In this document: in pieces, positions 1-5,690 of the stretch
Layout: every line of letters begins with the position of its first letter
How positions within the stretch are numbered: the stretch's first letter is position 1
Assembly (NCBI GenBank): GCA_016839545.1
Contig: JAEOUB010000601.1
Location: 1-6,393, forward strand
DNA length: 6,393 nucleotides
Reading direction: 5' to 3'
From: Candidatus Kariarchaeota archaeon
GTDB taxonomy: Archaea > Asgardarchaeota > Heimdallarchaeia > Heimdallarchaeales > Kariarchaeaceae
The notes under the pieces: generated by a model
What the model was told of the DNA's origin: nothing
What the model saw: the letters and a program-made list of their open reading frames with translations, nothing else
The model's database searches: none
Program-made: the position numbers and the translations under genes

Positions 1-2
1 CC

Positions 3-386
3 TTACTCAACGCTCTGCAGGATCACCATGGCTATCTCCCTGCAGATGAGATTAAGAGTCTTGCTCGACTGATCAATGTCTCTCTCTCCAAGATCTGGGG
101 AGTTATGACGTTTTACTCCCATTACAAGCTTGAACCACCAGCCAAGTATGGGATACGAGTCTGCAGTGGTACCGCCTGTCACGTCAAGAACTCTGGTATG
201 CTCCGCGACACCTTTGTCAAGGAGGCAACAATCGAGGATTATTCTATAGAGGAAGTTGCCTGCCTGGGTTGCTGTGCACTGGCACCTGTCTTTGAGGTCA
301 ATGGCGAGATCCATGCAGCAATGTCAACCAAAAAGGTCAGAGAGCTGATCCATGACTTGGAAAAGGAGGATTTGGATGGAGCCTGA
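3..386 (+). CDS. NuoE-like [2Fe-2S] subunit of NAD(P)-linked formate dehydrogenase (5' partial)
   Basis: This is the C-terminal 127 residues of a NuoE/HydC/FdsG-type subunit. The frame is open to the left edge, so the start lies outside the window; full-length relatives are about 150-165 residues, so roughly 25-40 residues are missing. The visible part begins with the NuoE helical region (LPADEIKSLARLINVS, then the WGVMTFYSHY turn). It continues into the thioredoxin-fold ferredoxin with ligands C-x4-C (codons at 162 and 177, VCSGTACHV) and C-x3-C (codons at 261 and 273, CLGCCALAP). An additional Cys (270) lies inside the second motif. The family binds one [2Fe-2S] cluster and partners NuoF in the cytoplasmic NAD(P)H-oxidoreductase module. 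The stop overlaps the next gene's start by 11 bases, indicating translational coupling. The downstream catalytic gene makes formate dehydrogenase the likely complex, rather than hydrogenase or complex I. Family assignment is very secure; the specific complex is inferred from neighbours. Confidence 0.93.
   Translation, partial: LLNALQDHHGYLPADEIKSLARLINVSLSKIWGVMTFYSHYKLEPPAKYGIRVCSGTACHVKNSGMLRDTFVKEATIEDYSIEEVACLGCCALAPVFEVNGEIHAAMSTKKVRELIHDLEKEDLDGA
364..370 (+). promoter_or_regulatory. Shine-Dalgarno sequence that fixes the NuoF-like start
   Basis: AGGAGGA lies inside the 3' end of the NuoE-like gene, with about 6 bases between its GGAGG core and the ATG at 376. This selects ATG 376 over the in-frame ATG at 352, which has no such sequence and would add eight residues not expected before the N-terminal [2Fe-2S] domain. 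The overlap with the upstream stop at 384-386 suggests coupled translation of the two subunits. Confidence 0.75.
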
Positions 387-1203
387 TGGACGTTCAACTA
401 TCCGTGTCTGTCAGGGTACCGGCTGTCTGAGTGCAGGTTCTGACAAAGTCTGTGACTCTCTCAATAATAAGATCGGGGAGCACGAGCTTGAAGACCAGTA
501 TGCTGTAGATATCTCGGGTTGTCATGGTTTCTGTTCCCAGGGTCCATTGGTAACTGTAGAAGACCTACTCTACACTGGAGTGGAAGAAAAGGACGTCGAG
601 TGGATTGTCTCCCGCCATCTCCAGGGTGGAGAGCCTGTCAGTTCCCTGCTCTATCGTGATCCCACAACCAAGGAGCGAATTGCCAACTACACTGACATTC
701 CCTACTATAGCAAGCAGCAGCGACTCTTACTGGATAACTGTGGTAAGATCAATCCTGAGAATATTGATGATTATATAGATATAGGCGGCTACAGTGGTCT
801 TCGTACAGCACTGCAGATGCAGCCACAAGAGGTTATCGACGAGATCAAAGCTTCTGGTCTTCGTGGTAGAGGTGGAGCAGGCTTTCCCACAGGATCTAAG
901 TGGGAGTTCACCCGCAATGCATTCTCCGAGGATGACAGAAAATTCGTGATAATCAATGCAGACGAGGGTGACCCTGGTGCCTTTATGGATCGATCTCTTC
1001 TGGAGGCGGATCCACATGCAGTTATCGAGGGAACAATTATCGGGGCTTACGCAATCGGTGCAACTCATGGGTACATCTATGTGAGGGCAGAGTATCCCCT
1101 GGCAGTGACCCGGTTCCAAAAGGCACTACAACAAGCTAGAGAACACAACCTTCTTGGTGATACAATACTGGGGTCTTCATTCACCTTCGATATCGAGATT
1201 TAA
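376..1203 (+). CDS. NuoF-like flavoprotein subunit, N-terminal part up to an in-frame TAA
   Basis: These are the first 275 residues of an extended NuoF/HydB/HndC-type subunit, which would carry FMN and the NAD(P) site of the complex. Residues 9-90 are a thioredoxin-like [2Fe-2S] domain with ligands C12-x4-C17 and C49-x3-C53. Residues 105-143 hold the family linker ending in the IGGYSGL stretch. The flavin/nucleotide core starts with GLRGRGGAGFPTG (161-173), then NADEGDPGAF (194-203) and the DPHAVIEG helix. The open frame ends at codon 276 (TAA, 1201-1203), in the middle of the conserved FDIEI-[K/R]-EGAGAF stretch, so this piece lacks the GEETAL motif and all the [4Fe-4S] sites. The remainder continues in the same frame at 1204-2178. 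Start ATG 376 is chosen for its Shine-Dalgarno sequence. As sequenced, the fragment could not form a working subunit. The likeliest explanations are a sequencing or assembly error, or a recent nonsense mutation. Confidence 0.88.
   Translation: MEPDGRSTIRVCQGTGCLSAGSDKVCDSLNNKIGEHELEDQYAVDISGCHGFCSQGPLVTVEDLLYTGVEEKDVEWIVSRHLQGGEPVSSLLYRDPTTKERIANYTDIPYYSKQQRLLLDNCGKINPENIDDYIDIGGYSGLRTALQMQPQEVIDEIKASGLRGRGGAGFPTGSKWEFTRNAFSEDDRKFVIINADEGDPGAFMDRSLLEADPHAVIEGTIIGAYAIGATHGYIYVRAEYPLAVTRFQKALQQAREHNLLGDTILGSSFTFDIEI
1201..1203 (+). other. In-frame TAA interrupting the NuoF-like gene
   Basis: The codon order reads Ile, TAA, Glu-Gly-Ala-Gly-Ala-Phe, where family members read Ile, Lys or Arg, Glu-Gly-Ala-Gly. 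AAA to TAA is a single A-to-T change at 1201. There is no insertion, deletion or frame change, and both flanks keep full conservation. TAA is used as the ordinary terminator of three other genes in the window, so general reassignment of TAA is not plausible. It is neither the Sec codon (TGA) nor the Pyl codon (TAG). Confidence 0.85.
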
Positions 1204-2178
1204 GAGGGTGCGGGTGCATTTGTATGTGGTGAGGAAACTGCTCTTATTGCATCTATTCAGGGTGGACGGGGTAATCCTATACAGAAACCACCATTTCCTG
1301 CAATCTCAGGTCTCTGGCAGAGGCCGACAAATATTAACAACGTGAAGACCTGGGCAGCAGTTAGCTGGATCCTGCAACATGGCTCTGCAAAATTCAGGAC
1401 AATAGGGACTGAGGACTCTCCAGGTACTGCGATATTCTCACTGACTGGTAATGTCAAGAATGCTGGACTCATCGAGGTTGCCATGGGAACCACTCTTCGG
1501 GAGGTGATCTACGGTATCGGAGGTGGGATCTCAAAAGATAGAGCGTTCAAGGCTGTCCAGACGGGTGGACCCTCCGGTGGGTGTCTGCCAGCGCAATTCC
1601 TTGATACCCCGGTTGACTACAAGACCCTCTCAGAGCTGGGTTCGATCATGGGAAGTGGAGGTATGGTGGTCATTGACGATACCACCTGTATTGTGGATTT
1701 CTCAAAATTCTTCCTTCAATTCACTCAACAGGAGTCCTGTGGTAAATGTGTGCCTTGCAGAGAGGGAACATTGAGAATGCTGGAGATCCTGGAGAGGATC
1801 ACAACTGGTAAAGGCAAGATGTCAGATATTGACGACCTGCTTCTGCTGGCAGAGACGGTGGGATCAACTTCACTGTGTGGGCTCGGTACCACAGCCCCTA
1901 ATCCAGTAGTATCCACTCTGCGATATTTTAGAGATGAATACATCCAGCATATATCCAACAGATATTGCTCTGCAGGTTCTTGTGTGGGCATGTTCGAACT
2001 CGTCATTGACCATAACAAGTGCAATAACTGCTCAAGATGCCAGCGTGGTTGCAGCTTTGATGCCATCAGTGGCAGTCGAGATGAGGGATTCCTGATCCTG
2101 ACTGAGAGTTGTGAGGGGTGTAGAGTCTGCCTTGAAACCTGCCCTCAAAATGCCATAGAGGTCTTTCCTGTCAAATAG
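1204..2178 (+). CDS. NuoF-like flavoprotein subunit, C-terminal part with N3 cluster and 2x[4Fe-4S] ferredoxin
   Basis: This continues the gene from 376 in the same frame (codons 277-600 of the whole). It opens directly with the conserved EGAGAFVCGEETALIASI motif (277-294), which contributes to the FMN/NAD site. It then carries the PPFPAISGLW and INNVKT stretches, the SLBB-like segment, and the N3-type [4Fe-4S] ligands C455, C458, C461 (ESCGKCVPCREGT) and C501 (LCGLG). The C-terminal extension is a 2x[4Fe-4S] ferredoxin with C549, C552, C555, C559 and C579, C582, C585, C589. In the first motif the usual Pro after the fourth Cys is Ser560. Total length of about 600 matches HydB/HndC-type subunits rather than the shorter complex I NuoF. 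The first in-frame start-like codon is GTG 1342, deep inside a conserved region with no Shine-Dalgarno sequence, so this is not a separate gene. Ends in TAG. Confidence 0.88.
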   Translation, partial: EGAGAFVCGEETALIASIQGGRGNPIQKPPFPAISGLWQRPTNINNVKTWAAVSWILQHGSAKFRTIGTEDSPGTAIFSLTGNVKNAGLIEVAMGTTLREVIYGIGGGISKDRAFKAVQTGGPSGGCLPAQFLDTPVDYKTLSELGSIMGSGGMVVIDDTTCIVDFSKFFLQFTQQESCGKCVPCREGTLRMLEILERITTGKGKMSDIDDLLLLAETVGSTSLCGLGTTAPNPVVSTLRYFRDEYIQHISNRYCSAGSCVGMFELVIDHNKCNNCSRCQRGCSFDAISGSRDEGFLILTESCEGCRVCLETCPQNAIEVFPVK

Positions 2179-2273
2179 AGCCCTGGGGAAATTTGAAAAG
2201 TTCACAAAATAATTCACACATTTTTACCTCTCGAAATAAACTACTTAATGTATAGTTAATCATATCTGCTGAT
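2179..2273 (+). promoter_or_regulatory. A/T-rich gap with T-run terminator candidate and TATA-like promoter for the catalytic subunit
   Basis: This 95-base gap separates the NuoF-like and catalytic genes, unlike the overlapping NuoE/NuoF pair. Two TTCACA direct repeats lie at about 2201 and 2213, just before a run of five T at 2221-2225, which could serve as a weak archaeal-type terminator. CGAAATAAAC at 2232-2241 resembles a BRE/TATA element. With normal archaeal spacing it would start RNA near 2260-2265, leaving a leader of only about ten bases before GTG 2274. A second A/T-rich stretch with repeated TTAAT (2245-2249 and 2256-2260) is too close to the start for a leadered message. No Shine-Dalgarno sequence precedes the GTG. 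Assignment rests on composition and spacing only. Confidence 0.35.
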
Positions 2274-5036
2274 GTGCCTGACACTCTCGCCCTTCAGAGA
2301 CCTCAGTATTTTGTGGCCAATGACAGGGAGATTGCTTTTTTCAGGGGTGATACCTACCTTACTGCTCTTCGCAGGGCAGGAATTGAGATCCCCACAATGT
2401 GTAATGATCCAGAGCTGACCCCATCTGGAAGCTGTAGGCTCTGTCTTATTGAGCTTGAGAATGGCAAGCTGGTCACCTCATGTAACATGACACCTCAGCC
2501 AGGGTCGAGTATCGAGACACACTCACAAAATGCTGAGACCAAAAGGCAGACCCTGATTGAACTGATTATCGCGTCTCATCCACTGAAATGTACAGTATGT
2601 GACAAGTCAGGGAATTGTGATTTGGAGGATCTGGCATATGACTACGTACCAGCAGACCGGTTGACTGTTTTTGATGGCAAGCTTCCACCCTTACCTGATA
2701 ATGAGGTCAACGAGTTCTTCATGTTGGACTACTCCATGTGTATCCGCTGTGCCAAGTGTGTACAGGTGGTGGACGAGATCCAGCACTGTGGAGTGTTGTC
2801 CATGGAGAACAAAGGATTTGATGTCTTTCCCTCCACTGGTTTTGGACAAACATTTCATGAGGCAGGTTGTGTCGCCTGTGGTAACTGTGTGACTGTCTGT
2901 CCTGTTGATGCTCTCAAGCCCCTATCGGTAATCAAAGCAGGGAGAGAACCACAGTTTGACCGGGTGAAAACGACATGTGTCTACTGTGGTGTGGGCTGTC
3001 AGTTCGAGTTTGTGGTTAACAAGAGAAAAAACCAGATTGTCTATGTCGACAGTGTCATGCCTAACAGATTGGAGGAGAGAGCAGAGGTCAATGGACTGTC
3101 CCTGTGCGTCAAAGGAAGGTTTGGAACGGATTTCATCCACCACCCCGATCGGCTCACATCACCTCTAATCAAGGAAAATGGAGAGTTTCGAGAGGCCAGC
3201 TGGGATGAGGCATTTGATGTCATTGAGAGTAGGTTCAAACAGGTCCTGCAAGAACACGGTCCCGATGCGTTTTCTATACTGTCAAGTGCAAAGTGCACCA
3301 ACGAGGAGAATTACCTGTTGCAGAAATTTGCACGTGCTGCCATTAAGACCAACAATATCGATCACTGTGCCCGCCTGTGCCATGCATCAACTGTGACAGG
3401 CCTGGTACGGACTTTTGGTTCGGGTGCAATGACCAATTCCATCCACGATCTGACTCACGATGCAGATGTCATTTTTATCATTGGTTCCAATACCACTGAG
3501 GCACATCCGGTGATAGGCGTTAAGATAAAACAGGCAGTGGTAGCAGGCACCGCCAGATTGATTGTTGCAGACCCCCGCAAAATCGAGCTAGCTCGAATGG
3601 CTGAGATCCACATGCAACAGCGTCCGGGAACGGATATTGCACTGATCAATGGTATGCTCAAGGTAATCATCGAGAACAATCTGGTTGACCATGAATTCGT
3701 CCGGGAGAGGACAGAAGGTTACGACGATTTACTCAGGGAACTGGAGAAAGTTGACGTTGCAGAGATGGCACAGATTGCCGGTGTTCAGGAATCCGAGATC
3801 CGTGATGCAGCCCTACTCTATGGACAAGCAGAGACTGCTGCCATTGTCTACTCCATGGGCATCACTCAACATTCAACGGGTACTATGAATGTGGTATCCC
3901 TAGCCAACCTTGCCATGGTAACAGGAAATGTCGGTCGAGAGGGTACAGGTGTGAATCCACTACGGGGACAGAACAACGTGCAAGGGGCTTGCGATCTCGG
4001 CGCATTACCAAACGTGTTGCCGGGATATCAGCAGGTGAGCGATGAGACTGTTCGCCAAATATTCTCCGATCACTGGAATACCGAGTTGAGTGGAGTAGCT
4101 GGGCTTACCGTGGTTGAGATGATGCATGCAGCTCATGCCGGTGACATCAAGGCGATGTGGATCATGGGTGAAAACCCGGCATTGTCAGATCCCAATGTCA
4201 ACAAGGTCCGGGAGGCACTTGCTACAGAGGGCATGTTCCTGGTAGTACAGGACCTCTTCCTGAGTGAGACTGCCAAGTTTGCAGACGTGGTGCTTCCTGC
4301 TAGCAGCTTTGCCGAGAAATCAGGGACCTTCACCAATACCGAACGACGCGTGCAGAGAGTTCGACCTGCAATTGCACCTCTGGGTAATTCTCAAGCAGAC
4401 TGGAAGATAATCGCGGAATTGCTTCGGAGATTTGGAATTGCAGCAGAATACCAGACACCTGACGATATTCTCAGAGAGGTTGCATCGGTGACTCCAATCT
4501 ATGCAGGGATTACACCTGAGAGGCTGGAACCCAATGGAATTACATGGCCATGTAGATCGGAAGAAGACCCTGGAACCCGAATTTTACATTCAGAGCAGTT
4601 TGCACGACCTGGTGGCAAAGGGCGGATTATAGGAGTTGAATTCCAGGACGCTGCCGAACTCCCTGATGCTAACTATCCCTTTGTACTCACCACAGGTAGA
4701 AACCTGTACCATTTCCATACCGGTGAGATGACCCATCGATCTAAAGGACTTCATGAACGGCGTCCCTATGAGTTGACCGAGATCAATCCAATTGATGCAA
4801 TGCGGCTGGGTATCGAAGAAGGCGAGAAGATCAGGCTCACATCTCGCAGGGGAACACTGGTGACCCGAGCCAAAATTGTGGAGAAAGTCAAGCCGGGTGT
4901 CATATTCATGACCTTCCATCATCGTGAGGCTCAGGCAAATCTATTGACCAATGATGTGCTCGATCCCTATGCCAAGATACCCGAATTAAAAGTGGCAGCT
5001 ATCAAGGTAGAAAGACTCACTCTCTTGGCTGATTAA
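2274..5036 (+). CDS. fdhA: Formate dehydrogenase catalytic subunit, NuoG-type Fe-S N-terminus fused to Mo/W-bis(pyranopterin) domain, Cys form
   Basis: This 920-residue cytoplasmic-type enzyme oxidises formate to CO2, or runs in reverse, and passes electrons to the NuoE/NuoF-like module. In order it shows a plant-type [2Fe-2S] domain (C43, C54, C57, C70) and the NuoG His-Cys3 [4Fe-4S] site (H102, C106, C109, C115). Next comes a 2x[4Fe-4S] domain with C156, C159, C162 and C199, C202, C205, C209. The expected fourth Cys of its first motif is Val166, with C172 six residues further on. The molybdopterin oxidoreductase [4Fe-4S] site is C235, C238, C242, C278, followed by K280. The catalytic motif ARLCHAS places Cys369 where E. 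coli FdhF has Sec140, followed by His370. NPLRGQNNVQGAC contains Arg564, matching the FdhF active-site Arg by motif and spacing. The C-terminal molybdopterin-binding domain (about 800-915) has TTGRNLYHFHTGEMT and LTNDVLDPYAKIPE, typical of formate dehydrogenases. No twin-Arg signal or membrane segment is seen. The start is GTG 2274, because TAG at 2253-2255 closes the frame upstream and no ATG lies between. Formate specificity is well supported by motifs; metal and in vivo direction cannot be told. Confidence 0.93.
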   Translation: MPDTLALQRPQYFVANDREIAFFRGDTYLTALRRAGIEIPTMCNDPELTPSGSCRLCLIELENGKLVTSCNMTPQPGSSIETHSQNAETKRQTLIELIIASHPLKCTVCDKSGNCDLEDLAYDYVPADRLTVFDGKLPPLPDNEVNEFFMLDYSMCIRCAKCVQVVDEIQHCGVLSMENKGFDVFPSTGFGQTFHEAGCVACGNCVTVCPVDALKPLSVIKAGREPQFDRVKTTCVYCGVGCQFEFVVNKRKNQIVYVDSVMPNRLEERAEVNGLSLCVKGRFGTDFIHHPDRLTSPLIKENGEFREASWDEAFDVIESRFKQVLQEHGPDAFSILSSAKCTNEENYLLQKFARAAIKTNNIDHCARLCHASTVTGLVRTFGSGAMTNSIHDLTHDADVIFIIGSNTTEAHPVIGVKIKQAVVAGTARLIVADPRKIELARMAEIHMQQRPGTDIALINGMLKVIIENNLVDHEFVRERTEGYDDLLRELEKVDVAEMAQIAGVQESEIRDAALLYGQAETAAIVYSMGITQHSTGTMNVVSLANLAMVTGNVGREGTGVNPLRGQNNVQGACDLGALPNVLPGYQQVSDETVRQIFSDHWNTELSGVAGLTVVEMMHAAHAGDIKAMWIMGENPALSDPNVNKVREALATEGMFLVVQDLFLSETAKFADVVLPASSFAEKSGTFTNTERRVQRVRPAIAPLGNSQADWKIIAELLRRFGIAAEYQTPDDILREVASVTPIYAGITPERLEPNGITWPCRSEEDPGTRILHSEQFARPGGKGRIIGVEFQDAAELPDANYPFVLTTGRNLYHFHTGEMTHRSKGLHERRPYELTEINPIDAMRLGIEEGEKIRLTSRRGTLVTRAKIVEKVKPGVIFMTFHHREAQANLLTNDVLDPYAKIPELKVAAIKVERLTLLAD

Positions 5037-5599
5037 GTTTTTGGCAATCTATCTTGAATGGTCTGCATATTTCGTCGCATCTCGCGGAGATCCTGATCTA
5101 TCTCAACCAGCTTCTTCTCCAGGTACTCCTTCCGATCGTCAAATTTTAATCGTTTTTCTTTGATGACCTCAATAGTTTCCAGCATGGCCTCGTGTTCACG
5201 ATTGCCCAGCTGGTACAGCTCATCCATCTGTTCTTGAAATTCCTTCCCCTGTTCGATGATTCTCCCAATTCTTTCCGATATCTGCTCAATGCGTGATTCA
5301 AGCTCTGGGTCAGTCCTGTTGGACTCATTGTGGAGTGTTTGCAGGTCTCGTTTCTGGGTAATCAGGCCATCGCGTATCTCAAATAGTTCCCCTTTCTTAT
5401 CCTTTCTTTCTTTCAAATCCCCATGGAAACGGTCACGAGTGTCTTTGTGGATGTCTGCCTTTGCTTGTAGCATGGTCAGCTCATTCTCAAGATCATTGAG
5501 CTGCTTTTCCAGCGCCTGTTGCTCTGTAGTCCTGATAGCTATTGCTTTTGCAAGTTTCTCTGATGATTTTCTCAGCGACTCCGTGATCTTGTCTGTCAT
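5033..5599 (-). CDS. Coiled-coil protein of unknown function
   Basis: This is a 188-residue, very charged protein, rich in Glu, Lys, Arg, Gln and Leu. Heptad-like spacing of hydrophobic residues runs through almost its whole length, from about residue 10 to 180. A short break near residues 93-100 (NESNRTDPE) could be a hinge between two helical arms. There is no signal peptide, membrane segment, Cys or recognisable catalytic motif. I do not recognise a named family; the style recalls uncharacterised archaeal coiled-coil proteins such as COG1340, but this is only a resemblance. ATG 5599 is preferred; a TTG immediately upstream (5602) would add one residue and is less likely. No Shine-Dalgarno sequence precedes it, and a TATA-like sequence sits at the right distance for a leaderless message. 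Its stop codon overlaps the formate dehydrogenase stop in a shared TTAA, so the two genes converge without any spacer. A functional link with the formate dehydrogenase is not implied. Confidence 0.78.
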   Translation of the reverse strand: MTDKITESLRKSSEKLAKAIAIRTTEQQALEKQLNDLENELTMLQAKADIHKDTRDRFHGDLKERKDKKGELFEIRDGLITQKRDLQTLHNESNRTDPELESRIEQISERIGRIIEQGKEFQEQMDELYQLGNREHEAMLETIEVIKEKRLKFDDRKEYLEKKLVEIDQDLREMRRNMQTIQDRLPKT

Positions 5600-5625
5600 C
5601 AATCTGAATCAAATGTTACCAATAC

Positions 5626-5635
5626 AAAAAATATC
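5626..5635 (-). promoter_or_regulatory. TATA-like promoter element of the coiled-coil gene
   Basis: On the - strand the sequence GATATTTTTT ends 26 bases before ATG 5599. With archaeal TATA-to-start spacing of about 25 bases, RNA would begin within a few bases of the ATG, giving a leaderless or near-leaderless transcript. This fits the lack of a Shine-Dalgarno sequence. The T-run could instead be the transcription stop of the longin-like gene, which ends just upstream at 5691; the two roles are not exclusive. Confidence 0.35.
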
Positions 5636-5641
5636 GCAATC

Positions 5642-5690
5642 AAGTCCACATTTTCTCTTTCACCCAGATGTCACGTGGACTTTAGGTGAA
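5642..5690. repeat. Two interleaved perfect inverted repeats between the - strand genes
   Basis: AAGTCCAC (5642-5649) pairs perfectly with GTGGACTT (5675-5682). TTCACC (5659-5664) pairs perfectly with GGTGAA (5685-5690). The arms alternate in order, so in RNA the two stems together would have pseudoknot topology, or would be alternatives if only one forms. On the - strand the pair lies directly after the stop codon of the longin-like gene and is followed by a T-run at 5631-5626, so a 3'-end or terminator structure is one reading. An operator of the coiled-coil gene is another. Palindrome CACGTG sits at 5672-5677. Confidence 0.4.

Noticed and set aside
352..375. ATG 352 as the start of the NuoF-like gene
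   Set aside because: It has no Shine-Dalgarno sequence and adds MTWKRRIW before the normal N-terminus; ATG 376 has AGGAGGA at ideal spacing.
1201..1203. Selenocysteine or pyrrolysine insertion
   Set aside because: The codon is TAA, whereas Sec uses TGA and Pyl uses TAG, and the family needs only Lys or Arg there.
1190..1345. A frameshift in the NuoF-like gene, or a + strand gene at 1154-1345
   Set aside because: The codons on both sides of the TAA are in the same frame and the conserved motif runs straight through with only one residue replaced; the other-frame ORF is a shadow.
1342..2178. A separate gene starting at GTG 1342
   Set aside because: It begins inside the conserved INNVKT region of NuoF and is in the same frame as the part before the TAA, so it is the rest of one gene, not a new start.
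3..5036. Respiratory complex I or an [FeFe] hydrogenase locus
   Set aside because: The large subunit has a full catalytic formate dehydrogenase molybdopterin domain, no H-cluster motifs, and no membrane subunit genes are present.
5600..5602. TTG 5602 as start of the coiled-coil gene
   Set aside because: It is directly followed by ATG 5599, which is a stronger start codon and fits the TATA-like spacing equally well.
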